Counted from the stretch's first letter, positions 34,114-43,610 are shown. The stretch is DNA of 64,000 nucleotides from Defluviimonas sp. SAOS-178_SWC (GCF_039830135.1 NZ_CP156081.1:3396001-3460000), one strand, 5' to 3'. Notes: generated by a model not told the origin, from the sequence alone. Translations and numbers: made by a program.

Positions 34114-35070
34114 TTACATCCAGCCGCGTTCCTTGTAATACTTCTCGGCGCCCGGATGCAGCGGGGCAGAAAGCCCGTCCTTGATCATGTCCTCTTCCTT
34201 GAGGTTCGCGAAGGCCGGGTGCAGGCCCTTGAAGCGGTCGAAATTGTCGAAGACCGCCTTGACGACCTCATAGACCACATCGTCCGGAACGTCGGCCGAG
34301 GTCACGAAGGTCGCCTTCACGCCGAAGGTTTCGACATCGTTGTCGGTGCCGGCATACATGCCGCCCGGGATCACCGCCTTGGCGTAATAGGCATTGTCGG
34401 CGACGAGCTTGTCGATCGCCTCGCCCGTGACGGGCAACAGGATGGCATCGACCGTCGAGGTCGCCTCCTGGATCGAGCCGTTCGGGTGGCCGACCGTGTA
34501 GATGATGGCATCGACCTTGTTGTCGCCGAGTGCCGCGGCCTGCTCGGCTGGCTTCAGCTCGGAGGCCAGTGCAAAGTCGGCGTCCGACTTGCCCATCGCG
34601 TTCAGCACGACTTCCATCGTCGCGCGCTGGCCCGAGCCGGGATTGCCGACATTCACGCGCTTGCCGAAGAGGTCGTCGAAGGTGGTCGCGCCGCTGTCCT
34701 TGCGGGCGACGACGGTGAAGGGCTCCCCATGCACCGAGAAGACGGCGCGGAGCTTGTCGACCTTCTTGCCCTCGAATTCCGACGATCCGTTATAGGCGTG
34801 GTACTGCCAGTCCGACTGGGCAACGCCCATGTCCATGTCACCCGCCGCGATCGCGTTGATGTTGGCGATGGACCCGCCGGTCGATGGCGCGGTGCATTTC
34901 AGGCCGGTGGTGGCGGTATCGCGGTTTACCAGCCGGCAGATCGACTGGCCGACGACGAAATAGACGCCGGTCTGGCCTCCTGTGCCGATGGTGATGAACC
35001 GCTCCTCTGCGGCGGCACCCGTCGCCAGCGCCATCGCGCCAACGAGGGATAGGGTCTTGAGGTAGGTCAT
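34114..35070 (-). CDS. TAXI-family TRAP solute-binding protein
   Basis: 318-residue periplasmic receptor. The signal peptide is MTYLKTLSLVGAMALATGAAA. The TAXI hallmark is ITIGTGGQTGVYFVVGQSIC with LVNRDTATTGLKCTAPSTGG, followed by MGVAQSDWQYHAY and NVGNPGSGQRATMEVVLNAM. ATG at 35070 is chosen because AGGGAGA is 8 bases away; ATGs at 35076 and 35088 are too close to it or upstream of it. Known TAXI ligands include glutamate and related acids; the ligand here is not predictable. It is the first gene of the run. Confidence 0.93.
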   Translation of the reverse strand: MTYLKTLSLVGAMALATGAAAEERFITIGTGGQTGVYFVVGQSICRLVNRDTATTGLKCTAPSTGGSIANINAIAAGDMDMGVAQSDWQYHAYNGSSEFEGKKVDKLRAVFSVHGEPFTVVARKDSGATTFDDLFGKRVNVGNPGSGQRATMEVVLNAMGKSDADFALASELKPAEQAAALGDNKVDAIIYTVGHPNGSIQEATSTVDAILLPVTGEAIDKLVADNAYYAKAVIPGGMYAGTDNDVETFGVKATFVTSADVPDDVVYEVVKAVFDNFDRFKGLHPAFANLKEEDMIKDGLSAPLHPGAEKYYKERGWM

Positions 35071-35425
35071 CGTCATTCTCCCTGTCACGAATCCTGTGAT
35101 GCTCGATGACTCCCGGGATCTTTGTGCCCCGGCTGGTCGCCTTGTTCAGCCCTCGGGCCTTCCGAACGCACTTCCTTTCAGGCGCGGCGCTTGCCACATC
35201 CCGTTGTCGGGCCGGACGCCCGGATTTCGATTTTGCCCTTGAACGCCTGCCCCGGGCCGACCCTGGCCGCGCATGCGCGAACCGTCGAATTCAACGTGCA
35301 GACTCTTAACATCCTCGTTACGGTAGCCTCGTTTAAAATTATTATCAACCTTGTTTAGCCGAACCGTTCAGGACTAAAATTCCGCGGTGCGGCCAATTGG
35401 ATCGATGACCGACAGGAAGGCACAA
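35071..35425. other. Divergent regulatory region between TRAP operon and XRE-cupin gene
   Basis: 355 bases without a supported gene. The right half (about 35300-35380) is distinctly AT-rich, in contrast to the rest of the window, and contains the candidate promoter of the regulator gene. I see no clear inverted repeat to name as its operator, and no convincing -35/-10 pair for the TRAP direction. Confidence 0.55.
35351..35380 (+). promoter_or_regulatory. Candidate promoter of the XRE-cupin regulator
   Basis: TTGTTT (35351-35356) and TAAAAT (35375-35380) with an 18-base spacer, about 45 bases before the preferred GTG start. Confidence 0.5.
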
Positions 35426-36022
35426 GTGTCCGAAAATGCGACACAACCGAAGATCGACATCGGCGCACGCCTGAAGGCCGTCCGCACGTCGCGGCGGTTG
35501 TCGCAACGCGAGCTTGCGCGCAAGTCCGGCGTCACCAACGGCCTGATTTCGCAGATCGAACAGAATCACTCATCGCCGTCCGTCGCGTCGCTGAAACGCA
35601 TTCTCGACGCGATCCCGCTCAGCCTTTCGGAGTTCTTCGCCCCTGAATTCGCCGACCGCGAACAGATCTTCTTCCGCGCGACCGAGCTGCGCGAACTGAA
35701 CCCCCAGAAGGTGTTCCGGAGCTTTGTCGCCTCAGACGGCATCTCGCTCCGGCAGGTCGGCGATACCGCCCACCACGCGATCCAGATGCTGCACGAATGC
35801 TACGATCCCGGCGCCGATACAGGTGTGGAGCGGTACACGCATGACAGCGAAGAGGCCGGCATCGTCATCTCCGGCCTGATCGAGATAACCGTTGGCGATC
35901 AGGTTGCCGTTCTCGGCCCCGGCGACGCCTACCTGTTCGACAGCCGCGTCCCACACCGCTTCCGCAATACCGGCGACGAGCCCTGCACCATCGTCTCGGC
36001 CTGCACCCCGCCATCGTTCTGA
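35426..36022 (+). CDS. XRE-cupin transcriptional regulator (PuuR-like)
   Basis: 198-residue regulator. An N-terminal helix-turn-helix (about 13-66: IGARLKAVRTSRRLSQRELA, then SGVTNGLISQIEQNHSSPSV) precedes a C-terminal cupin sensor (about 105-195: EEAGIVISGLIEITVGDQVA, PGDAYLFDSRVPHRFRN). This architecture is that of PuuR, the putrescine-utilisation repressor. GTG at 35426 has AGGAAGG at good spacing; ATG 35405 and GTG 35387 lack sites. It is divergent from the TRAP/decarboxylase run, so a polyamine-related effector is plausible but inferred. Confidence 0.88.
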   Translation: MSENATQPKIDIGARLKAVRTSRRLSQRELARKSGVTNGLISQIEQNHSSPSVASLKRILDAIPLSLSEFFAPEFADREQIFFRATELRELNPQKVFRSFVASDGISLRQVGDTAHHAIQMLHECYDPGADTGVERYTHDSEEAGIVISGLIEITVGDQVAVLGPGDAYLFDSRVPHRFRNTGDEPCTIVSACTPPSF

Positions 36023-36045
36023 CACGCGGGGCGCCCGCGTCCGGC

Positions 36046-36609
36046 TTACCGCGAGAGCGTTGCGATGATGTCGTCCGCCAGCGCGGCGATCCCCTGCCCG
36101 GTCGCCGCCGCGATAGCGGAGGCGTCGGCAGCTTTCAGCGGAATGCGAATGTCGAAGCGCACCAGCCGTTCGCGCACCACCCCGTCCGGCGCGGCGATCG
36201 CACATTGGCCCGATAGCGTGAAATGCCCGTCGGCACCGGCAACCATACGTTCGACCCGAACCGTCAACTGGACATCGGCGGGCGTGTCGAGCGGCCAGGG
36301 CTCTGCCGCAACGGTTGCAGAAGATCCGATATCGAGGCTGCGGGCCAATTCGGCGGTGATGCCGCGCACCGGTTCGTCCGCCCAGAGCGTGTCGGGGACG
36401 TTGCGCAGCGCGCCGGTCTCGTCCTGCTGCGCGATCTCGATCGCGGCGGCATAGGCGGGAAGCACAACGTCGCGGACCTCGATACTCCGCACCCTGACGT
36501 TGCGAACGCCGTCGCTCGCCGGGGCATCGACCAGGTAGCGCGCGGAATTGTTCCCGCCGCAAGCGGCGAGAAGGAGGGCGAGAAGGAGGAGACTGGCACG
36601 CATCATCAT
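36046..36609 (-). CDS. pqiC: Outer-membrane lipoprotein PqiC-like (ABC-type transport auxiliary lipoprotein)
   Basis: 187-residue lipoprotein with signal peptide and lipobox LLLALLLAACGG (Cys near 17). The DUF330/ABC_trans_aux domain begins ARYLVDAP and continues RVRSIEVRDVVLPAYAAA and ADEPVRGITAELARSL. PqiC forms an outer-membrane ring that docks the PqiB tunnel. It starts 1 base after the pqiB stop codon. Three consecutive ATG codons leave the exact start uncertain by two residues. Confidence 0.88.
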   Translation of the reverse strand: MMMRASLLLLALLLAACGGNNSARYLVDAPASDGVRNVRVRSIEVRDVVLPAYAAAIEIAQQDETGALRNVPDTLWADEPVRGITAELARSLDIGSSATVAAEPWPLDTPADVQLTVRVERMVAGADGHFTLSGQCAIAAPDGVVRERLVRFDIRIPLKAADASAIAAATGQGIAALADDIIATLSR

Positions 36610-36610
36610 G

Positions 36611-38695
36611 TTACCGACCTGTCAGAAGGGAATTGGGGTTGCGTTCGATCGCGCGGGCAAGCTGGCTCACCGAACGGGCCGCGGCGCGCACCTCGCGGAG
36701 CGCCGAGACAGTCTCGTCGTTGAAATCGGAACGCTCGCCATAGGTCGCGATAAGGCCCTCGGCCTGCCGCACCAACCGCTCCAGCCGCGACGAAAGCTCC
36801 GGAAGCCCTTCTGCGGCCTCCGCGACCGCATCGGCGGCGTCGCGGGCCGAAGCCATCGTGGCATTGGCGTTTTCCACCGCGCCGCCGTCGCGAAGCTCCG
36901 CCAGCGTGGCACGAACCTGGTCGAGCGCAGAGTTCAACGCCGGCGGCAGTTCGCGCGCCGCCTCGGTGCCGATCACCCGGTCAGCGCTGTCGAGGACGCG
37001 GGTCGCGGCCGCCATCAGCTCTTCTGCTTCAAGCGCGTTCGCCTTCCTGGCCACCGCCCGCAGGTCGTCGACGAGCGCCGGGAAATCGGCCGATGCGGTT
37101 TCGAGATTGGCCGCGATCGCATCCGCCCGCTCCAGCGCCGAGGCAAGGGTCGTCAGTGTCCCGCCTTCCCTGAGTTCGGTCACGACCGAACGCAATTCGG
37201 CGACCGCGGCGCGGATGTCGCCGGGCAAAGCGCGCGTCGCCTCGTCATTCACGAGCGCGCGGGTGTCTTCCAGAAGCGCAACGACGGCATCCGGCGTTGC
37301 CCGCGTGCTTTCGGAACTCGCCAGCGTCTCGACACTCGCCATCAGGCGGATGGCCTGATCAATAAGCTCTTCGATGGGCAACTGATTGATCCGCTCCAGC
37401 ACGCCCTCGGCCGTCGCGGTAAAATCGGGCAGGTTCGAGGGCACCGAAGGCAGAACCGGCAGCGGTTCGGCCGCGCGGTCGAAGCTTGCCGGATCGGCGT
37501 CCGGCACCTCGACCAGTTCGACGACCAGCGCCGAACTGAAGAGGCTCGCCGTCGCCAGCCGGGCCCTGAGCCCGTTCGCGACGGCAGAGTCGAAGAAATC
37601 GAGCACATCCTCTGATCCGGCGCCCTGCGGCAACCCGAGGCGCGAAGGGTCGATGGCGAGATTGGCCATGATCCGGATGTCGGTGCCCGCCCCCGTTTCC
37701 TGAACCTGCGCCGAGATCGCAGAGACTTCGCCTACCAGAAGCCCACGATACTGGACGGCGGCTCCGGGTTCGAGGCCGCTGACCGATTCACCGAACTCGG
37801 CCGCGATCGGCACCGTATCGGCGAATGACCGCGCAAAGAGGCTTCTGCGCGCCTCCGCCTCGTCGGGATAGATGTTGAAGACATGACCGGGGCTCACCGC
37901 CTCCCCGCCCTCGTAGACCGAGTCGAACTCGACCCCGCCGGCGACGACCGACGCGAGGCTGTCGAAGTCGAGCGTCAGCCCGGCACCGCCGAGCGAGACG
38001 GAGAAACCGGACGTGTCCCAGAACCGAGTGGCGGCGTTCAACCGGCGATCATGCGGGGCCTCGATGAAGGCATCGACGACGATGGCGTCGGAGGACACGG
38101 TCAGGCGCGGCCGCTCCAGCCGGCCGACCTCGATCCCGTGATAGAAGACCGGCGCCCCTTCGGAGATGAGGCTGCCATCGTCGGTGACAAGCGTGATGCG
38201 CTTTCCGGCGCGGCCCGGCTGGACCAGAGGCGGCTCTTCCAGCCCGTCGAACTGCCATCTCTGTTCGCCCAGTTCCTGATCCCAGGCGCCCGCGATGTAG
38301 ACACCGGAAAGAACCGTCGAGAGGCCGGAGATGCCGCGTGTGCTGACCTTGGGACGGACTACCCAGAAATCGGTGGCCGCATCGAGGAAGGGTGCGACGT
38401 CCTTGTTCACCCGCGCCCGAACCAGAACCTTGCTCAGGTCTGGCGTGAAGGTCACGTCCTCCACGGTTCCGATAACCACATCGCGATAGCGCAGCGTGGT
38501 TTCCCCCGGCGTCACACCCGACGCGTTCTGGAACGTAATCTCGATCAGGACCCCGCGCTGCGAAAAGCTCTGCCACGCCAGCCCGAGCGAAATGACCAGC
38601 GCCAGGAGGGGCACCGCCCAGACGAACGACAGATTGCGCCACGGCGAACGCCTCGCGAAGGTCACGTCAAGCTCGGAGGGATGCGGTTCGGTCAC
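36611..38695 (-). CDS. pqiB: PqiB-type MCE protein
   Basis: 694-residue periplasm-spanning MCE protein for lipid movement between membranes. One N-terminal membrane helix (about 22-41) is followed by three MCE (MlaD) domains beginning near 44, 158 and 285 (RGVLIEITFQNASGVTPGET, GKRITLVTDDGSLISEGAPV, IAAEFGESVSGLEPGAAVQY). A long C-terminal coiled-coil region (about 430-690) is rich in Ala/Glu/Leu and forms the needle. The GTG start overlaps the pqiA stop (GTGA). It is somewhat longer than E. coli PqiB because of the coiled coil. Confidence 0.94.
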   Translation of the reverse strand: MTEPHPSELDVTFARRSPWRNLSFVWAVPLLALVISLGLAWQSFSQRGVLIEITFQNASGVTPGETTLRYRDVVIGTVEDVTFTPDLSKVLVRARVNKDVAPFLDAATDFWVVRPKVSTRGISGLSTVLSGVYIAGAWDQELGEQRWQFDGLEEPPLVQPGRAGKRITLVTDDGSLISEGAPVFYHGIEVGRLERPRLTVSSDAIVVDAFIEAPHDRRLNAATRFWDTSGFSVSLGGAGLTLDFDSLASVVAGGVEFDSVYEGGEAVSPGHVFNIYPDEAEARRSLFARSFADTVPIAAEFGESVSGLEPGAAVQYRGLLVGEVSAISAQVQETGAGTDIRIMANLAIDPSRLGLPQGAGSEDVLDFFDSAVANGLRARLATASLFSSALVVELVEVPDADPASFDRAAEPLPVLPSVPSNLPDFTATAEGVLERINQLPIEELIDQAIRLMASVETLASSESTRATPDAVVALLEDTRALVNDEATRALPGDIRAAVAELRSVVTELREGGTLTTLASALERADAIAANLETASADFPALVDDLRAVARKANALEAEELMAAATRVLDSADRVIGTEAARELPPALNSALDQVRATLAELRDGGAVENANATMASARDAADAVAEAAEGLPELSSRLERLVRQAEGLIATYGERSDFNDETVSALREVRAAARSVSQLARAIERNPNSLLTGR

Positions 38696-39327
38696 GTATC
38701 GTCAGCCTCGTATGCGTCCCAGAGCAATCTGGGGTCGAAGTTCTGCGCCGAGAGCATGGTGAATGCAACCGAAAGCGCGAAGCTGACGGCGGCGATTCCG
38801 GGATTCACGTTCACCACGAAACTGAGATGCACCAATGCCGACAGGATCGCCACGACGAACACGTCGATCATCGACCAGCGGCCAATGAACTCGACGATTT
38901 CGTAAAGGCGCTGCCGCCCATGTCCGCGAATCGTCACCGGAAATCGCGTCGACAATGCGAGATAGGCGATGGTGATAAACTTCCCGATGGGGATGATCAC
39001 GCTCGCGGTGAACACGATCGCCGCCACCCCCCAGGAGCCGTGCTCGAACAGTTCGATGACGCCGCCGATGATGGTGCTTTCGCGCGTCGTGCCGAAGGTC
39101 GACGTCACGAGCATCGGGTAGAGATTTGCCGGCACATAGGCGACGAGCCCGGCAACGAGCCAGGCCCAGACGCGCTGCAGGCTTGCCTCGTCGCGGCTCG
39201 AGAGTGCGCCGCCGCAGCGCCGGCAATCGCCGACGCCCGGCGCGTGCACGGCGCCGCAGCGGGTGCAGGCGACGAGACCGGCGCGGCGCGCGGTCAGGAA
39301 GTTCTGCGTTCTTCGAGCGTTTTCCAT
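38692..39327 (-). CDS. pqiA: PqiA domain protein, second half
   Basis: 211-residue membrane protein corresponding to one half of E. coli PqiA. A rubredoxin-like zinc ribbon (VACTRCGAVHAPG, then CRRCGG; four cysteines within about residues 21-42) precedes four membrane helices. ANLYPMLVTSTFG and GRWSMIDVFVVAILSALVHL are family motifs. ATG at 39327 overlaps the upstream PqiA-half gene by 34 bases; a further ATG at 39342 is possible. It is coupled to pqiB by GTGA. Together with its neighbour it supplies the inner-membrane part of the Pqi system. Confidence 0.9.
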   Translation of the reverse strand: MENARRTQNFLTARRAGLVACTRCGAVHAPGVGDCRRCGGALSSRDEASLQRVWAWLVAGLVAYVPANLYPMLVTSTFGTTRESTIIGGVIELFEHGSWGVAAIVFTASVIIPIGKFITIAYLALSTRFPVTIRGHGRQRLYEIVEFIGRWSMIDVFVVAILSALVHLSFVVNVNPGIAAVSFALSVAFTMLSAQNFDPRLLWDAYEADDT

Positions 39328-39950
39328 ACCGTGAACTTGCACATGAGGTTGTCCTTGAGGACGGTGACGAGAACGAGCGCCGCGAACGCCCAGAAGGCCG
39401 GCCCCGGCGTGACCTTCGCGAGTCCCGCGACCTTGACCAGCGCCACCGCGACGCCGACGATGAAGATCTCGGCCATCGCCCAGGGCCGGACCGCCTCGGC
39501 CCAGCGCATGGCGGTCGCCGCGTGGGCGGCGGGAGGGGCCCCGAAGACCATCGGCGCCAGCGCGTAGGCAATCGCACAGAGGCGCGCGAAGGGCAGAACC
39601 ACGATCAGCGCGCCGACGGCGACCGAAAGCGGCACCATCATCCCCTCGGAAAAGGCCAGGACCGCGTCGAAGACCGAGCTTTGCCGGCTAAGCCCGCCCG
39701 CCTGCAGTTCGAGGAAGGGAAAGAAGATCGCGGCGACCATCAGGATGGCGGCCGTCGCCGCCAGCATCACGATCTGCGTCATCGCGCTCCGGCGCGGTGC
39801 GTAAAGAAGTGTGCCACAGCGCCGACACCGGGCCCGCGCGCCCTCGGCGATCCCCACCTCGTGGTGCAGAACGTCGCAGACCGGGCAGGCGACCAGCCCC
39901 TCGCCCGAAGCGGGCAGGGGATCGGGCCGGGCCGTTGATGACGTGTGCAT
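39294..39950 (-). CDS. pqiA: PqiA domain protein, first half
   Basis: 218-residue paralogue of the next gene: N-terminal zinc ribbon (VACPVCDVLHHEV, then CRRCGTLLY; about 20-50) and four membrane helices, with MRWAEAVRPWAMAEIFIVGV as the conserved motif near helices 3-4. In E. coli one PqiA protein contains two such modules; here they are separate genes that overlap by 34 bases in different frames. ATG at 39950 is used; the ribosome-binding site is weak (GGAGAC, distant). It leads the pqiA-pqiA-pqiB-pqiC operon. Confidence 0.9.
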   Translation of the reverse strand: MHTSSTARPDPLPASGEGLVACPVCDVLHHEVGIAEGARARCRRCGTLLYAPRRSAMTQIVMLAATAAILMVAAIFFPFLELQAGGLSRQSSVFDAVLAFSEGMMVPLSVAVGALIVVLPFARLCAIAYALAPMVFGAPPAAHAATAMRWAEAVRPWAMAEIFIVGVAVALVKVAGLAKVTPGPAFWAFAALVLVTVLKDNLMCKFTVWKTLEERRTS

Positions 39951-40242
39951 AGCCAGCTTCAGTCTCCGGAAAAGGATCACCCCGGCGGCACGGCACCGAA
40001 TCGGCGGCCAAATTAGGCGAAGCAGCGGCCGCTTTCCAATCACGCTGCCCGACCGATCCGAAACAATCCGAATTCCCGACGCGCCCCGGCCTGGGCAACC
40101 AATCATTCCGTTGCGAGGATCCGGGCACACCAACGCCCTTGCCGGGGAGCCAACATACCGATCGGACGTCGCACTGCGCAGGGGGCAACCTTAAGGACTT
40201 GAAGCAGCGCGTTCCGGCCGACAGGCGCTGCGTTTCGCCACG

Positions 40243-41793
40243 TCACATCCGGTTGGCGGCGACCCTGCACCCCATCGTCGACGTCGACGTGTAGCTCTGT
40301 CCGTCCGCGCTGACGGTCCCCGTCTCCGAGAACGGCACGAGCCCGACGCTGCCCTTCACGAGGAAGGTCCGTCCCGATTGCGTGCCCCTGCTCGTGCCCC
40401 GCTGGTCAATGGAATCGTTCCAGTTGCCGATGACACCGTTTCCGCCACTGGCACGGTATGTCACCGAGCCGATCGTCTTCACGAAAAGTGGGCAGGTCGC
40501 GACGTACGCCCAGCTTCCAACGAGGCTGAGCTGCGGCGCCGTGGCCGGAGCCGGCTGCGCGGGCGCGGCCTGCGGGGGGGCCGCCCTGAGCATGGCCAGG
40601 GCCTTGTCACTGCTCAGATCGCGCTGCGCGAGCGCCGCACTGGTCTGCGCGATGAAACGCGCGAATGCGGCCTGCGTCCGCCGCCCGGCAATCCCGTCCA
40701 CACCGCCGGCGTAGCACCCGAGGCGGTTCAGTTCCGCCTGGGTCGCGCGCATGACCTCGCGGCGATCGTCCGCTGACGGCTGAACGGGAGCGGGTTTCGG
40801 GGCCGGATCTGCCGTGGCCACCCGTTCCGGTGCCTCCGTGACGGACGTCTCCTCCAGCATCCGCTCAGCGAGCTGAACCGAGAAATCATCCTTACGGTCG
40901 GCATATGTTGAGAGGAACGCGCGCAAGGCCGCCTCCGTGCCGACCTGCCGCGCCAGATCGAAATCCACCCGGATCGAGGCGCTCTCGGTGAGCGGCGCGG
41001 CATGTGCTGCCAGAGCGGCACCGGTGCTGAAATAGCACTCTCCCAGCAGCTCGTCGTAATAGGCCGGAAACTGCGCGTGGTTCTCGCCAAGCGCAAGGTT
41101 GCGCACCTCGACCCGGACCTCGGAGATCATCTGCCTGAGCTCCAGCCCGGGCGCGCCGATCTTCGGCAGAAGGCTGCGCGTGAAGACGGAGTTGGTGTTA
41201 CCGTCACCCGCGTTCAGCCGGTCGAGCGCCTGCTGCCCGGCCCCGGCGGAGAAAACGACGAACGTCCCCTCCGGCGCCGCGATCCGGCCAAGGCCGCGCG
41301 CACTTCCAATCGAGCGCCCGGTGCTTTCGGCGAAAGGGTTGTCCCGGCAGGCGTCAATCACCGCCAGCGTCGTGCGTGCGCCGGTGGCGCGGATTCGGTC
41401 CAGAAGCCGGGAAAGCGCGATCGATTCGCCCTCGATATAGGCCGGTCCTACCTCACTCGGCGCCGAAATATCCGCCGGCAGCAGATAGTTCTCGCCGTCG
41501 ATCTCCACCCCGTGACCGGCATAGAAGACGACGGCGGTGTCGCCCGGCTGCAGCCGCGCCGTGAACTCGGCCACCGCGAGGTTCATCTCGCGCCGCCCCG
41601 CATCGGTGACGAGCTGTGTCCTGAACCCCACCCCCGACAGCCGCGCGGCCATCGCGGTCGCGTCGGCCACCGCCTTTTCCAGCATCGGCACCTCGGCATA
41701 ACGGTCGTTTCCGATGACGAGGGCAACGCGGTTCTCGGCACGAAGAACCGACGGACAGAGAAGGAGCGCGAGGAGGAGGACAAGGCGGAACAT
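40243..41793 (-). CDS. Secreted caspase-like (C14) protein with a peptidoglycan-binding-like segment
   Basis: 516 residues. The signal peptide (1-19) ends PSVLRA. The caspase/metacaspase p20 fold spans about 21-250, with [11 protein letters not shown], the catalytic His94 in [11 protein letters not shown] and Cys149 in [11 protein letters not shown] Pro-rich linker follows, then a helical segment like PG_binding_1 ([20 protein letters not shown] and [12 protein letters not shown], about 350-385), another Pro/Ala linker, and a C-terminal beta-rich domain with two Cys. ATG at 41793 is chosen. It is a lone gene divergent from hisF. Periplasmic or surface protease with unknown target. Confidence 0.88.
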   Translation of the reverse strand: MFRLVLLLALLLCPSVLRAENRVALVIGNDRYAEVPMLEKAVADATAMAARLSGVGFRTQLVTDAGRREMNLAVAEFTARLQPGDTAVVFYAGHGVEIDGENYLLPADISAPSEVGPAYIEGESIALSRLLDRIRATGARTTLAVIDACRDNPFAESTGRSIGSARGLGRIAAPEGTFVVFSAGAGQQALDRLNAGDGNTNSVFTRSLLPKIGAPGLELRQMISEVRVEVRNLALGENHAQFPAYYDELLGECYFSTGAALAAHAAPLTESASIRVDFDLARQVGTEAALRAFLSTYADRKDDFSVQLAERMLEETSVTEAPERVATADPAPKPAPVQPSADDRREVMRATQAELNRLGCYAGGVDGIAGRRTQAAFARFIAQTSAALAQRDLSSDKALAMLRAAPPQAAPAQPAPATAPQLSLVGSWAYVATCPLFVKTIGSVTYRASGGNGVIGNWNDSIDQRGTSRGTQSGRTFLVKGSVGLVPFSETGTVSADGQSYTSTSTMGCRVAANRM

Positions 41794-41961
41794 GGCAATT
41801 CCGGTTTTGGGGCGATTTTCCACACTGAACCTCAGCCGTCCCGCGCACGGGGTGATGTCGTTTCAAATGCGCGGCCGGCGGGCGCAACGCTCCGGGGCGT
41901 CGTCGTTCAATCTGGCGCTGCCCCCCTGCCCGCGTTATGTAGGCGCCGAAGGAGCCCGCTC

Positions 41962-42723
41962 ATGCTCAAGACCCGCATCATCCCCTGCCTCGACGTGGCC
42001 GATGGCCGCGTGGTCAAGGGCGTGAACTTCGTCAACCTGATCGACGCGGGCGACCCGGTCGAGGCCGCGAAAGCCTATGACGCGGCCGGCGCGGACGAGC
42101 TTTGCTTCCTCGACATCCACGCCACACACGAGAACCGTGGCACGATGTACGACCTCGTCACCCGCACGGCCGAGCAGTGCTACATCCCGCTCACCGTCGG
42201 CGGTGGGGTGCGGACGCAGGAGGATGTCCGCGCCCTCCTTCTCGCCGGCGCCGACAAGGTCAGCTTCAACTCCGCCGCCGTCGCCAACCCCGAAGTCGTG
42301 GCCGAGGCCGCCGACCGCTTCGGCAGCCAATGCATCGTCGTCGCGATCGACGCCAAGACCGTCAGCCCCGGCAAGTGGGAGATCTTCACCCATGGCGGCC
42401 GGCGCCCGACCGGCACCGACGCCGTCGAATTCGCCCGGACCGTTGCCGCAAAGGGCGCGGGCGAGATCCTCCTGACCTCGATGGACCGCGACGGCACCCG
42501 CGCCGGCTTCAACCTGCCGCTGACCCGCGCCATCGTCGATGCGGTCGATATCCCCGTGATCGCGAGCGGCGGCGTCGGCACGCTCGACCACCTTGTCGAA
42601 GGCGTCACCATCGGCGGCGCCTCCGCCGTCCTCGCCGCCTCGATATTCCATTTCGGCGATTACACGATCCGCGAGGCGAAGGAACACATGGCCGCCGCCG
42701 GCATACCGATGAGGCTCGAATGA
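41962..42723 (+). CDS. hisF: Imidazole glycerol phosphate synthase cyclase subunit HisF
   Basis: TIM-barrel cyclase that with HisH forms IGP and AICAR in histidine synthesis. The 253-residue product has [20 protein letters not shown] with catalytic Asp11, the phosphate loops [11 protein letters not shown] and [10 protein letters not shown], and [15 protein letters not shown] with Asp130-type acid. ATG at 41962 follows AAGGAG; longer readings run into the divergent caspase promoter region. It overlaps the next gene (ATGA) in an operon with hisE. Confidence 0.97.
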   Translation: MLKTRIIPCLDVADGRVVKGVNFVNLIDAGDPVEAAKAYDAAGADELCFLDIHATHENRGTMYDLVTRTAEQCYIPLTVGGGVRTQEDVRALLLAGADKVSFNSAAVANPEVVAEAADRFGSQCIVVAIDAKTVSPGKWEIFTHGGRRPTGTDAVEFARTVAAKGAGEILLTSMDRDGTRAGFNLPLTRAIVDAVDIPVIASGGVGTLDHLVEGVTIGGASAVLAASIFHFGDYTIREAKEHMAAAGIPMRLE

Positions 42724-43262
42724 CGGAATCGCCGCTCAAACTGAGCTACCCTCTCGCCGGCTACGACTACGGCGCCGCTTGCGGCCTCCTGACCCGGAGG
42801 CTCCTGCCCGCCCGCCACCAACGCCACGCATTTCTGATCCTTCTGGCCGTCTTGCTCCTCTTCTGGGTCGGCCAGTTAATAGGAGCGCGCCTCGGATACA
42901 GCGTGGGCGGCTACGCTGTCGCGGCCTTTCTGGCAGCGGTTCTCGTCGTCTGGATCGCCGCATTCCGGCGGCGTCAGGCTCGGCTCTGGGCTGCCTTTGC
43001 GGACGCACCCGCTCGGAGGGGTACGACGACTCTGACTGTCGATGACGAGGGCATGACCTTCTCGACCGACGGTTCGCGCTCGACCCTCTTCTGGTCCGGC
43101 ATCGCCGATATAGTCGAGGGCAAGGACGGACTTCTTGTCCTTCCGGGCGATATGGAATTCATCCCCATTCCGGACAGGGCCTTCGCGAGCGAAGCCGACA
43201 AACGGGCATTGCTCGCGGATCTGCGCTCGCGCCTTGCCCGCGACAAGGCAGACGTCGAATGA
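42720..43262 (+). CDS. YcxB-like membrane protein of unknown function
   Basis: 180-residue protein. A short cytosolic start ([20 protein letters not shown]) leads to two adjacent membrane helices (about 37-55 and 61-82). A cytosolic domain then contains [20 protein letters not shown] and [20 protein letters not shown], the pattern of YcxB-like domains. It is inserted between hisF and hisE with ATGA overlaps on both sides, so translation is coupled to histidine genes although no histidine role is evident. Family assignment is tentative. Confidence 0.75.
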   Translation: MTESPLKLSYPLAGYDYGAACGLLTRRLLPARHQRHAFLILLAVLLLFWVGQLIGARLGYSVGGYAVAAFLAAVLVVWIAAFRRRQARLWAAFADAPARRGTTTLTVDDEGMTFSTDGSRSTLFWSGIADIVEGKDGLLVLPGDMEFIPIPDRAFASEADKRALLADLRSRLARDKADVE

Positions 43263-43570
43263 CCCAGCTTGAAACCCTCGCCGCCACCATCGCCGCCCGC
43301 AAGGGCGCCGACCCGGACACCTCCTGGACAGCGAAGCTCCTCGCCAGGGGCCCCGAGAAATGTGCCGAGAAGTTCGGCGAGGAGGCGGTCGAGGCGATCA
43401 TCGAGGCGGTGAAGGGCGACCGCGCCCGCCTCGCGTCCGAAGCCGCCGACGTCCTCTACCACCTCCTCGTCATGTGCGCTGCACGGGACGTGACACTGGC
43501 CGATATCGAGGCGGAACTTGCCCGCCGCGAAGGCCAGTCGGGCCTCGCCGAGAAAGCCGCGCGCGGCTGA
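43259..43570 (+). CDS. hisE: Phosphoribosyl-ATP pyrophosphatase HisE
   Basis: 103-residue MazG-fold enzyme that removes pyrophosphate from PR-ATP, step 2 of histidine synthesis. It has the motif [20 protein letters not shown] (about 23-42) followed by [18 protein letters not shown] with the metal-binding Glu/Asp residues. It is monofunctional (not fused to HisI). It overlaps the preceding gene by 4 bases. An interspersed repeat copy follows the stop. Confidence 0.96.
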   Translation: MTQLETLAATIAARKGADPDTSWTAKLLARGPEKCAEKFGEEAVEAIIEAVKGDRARLASEAADVLYHLLVMCAARDVTLADIEAELARREGQSGLAEKAARG

Positions 43571-43587
43571 ATCTCCCTTCATCTTGC

Positions 43588-43610
43588 CGGAAATATCCCC
43601 GCCGGAGGCA
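43588..43610 (+). repeat. Copy 2 of an interspersed 23-bp repeat
   Basis: 21 of 23 bases match 2712-2734. It lies 18 bases after the hisE stop, between convergent genes, and is followed by a partial inverted segment (GCCGGAGGCATCCGGCGGC). Confidence 0.6.
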
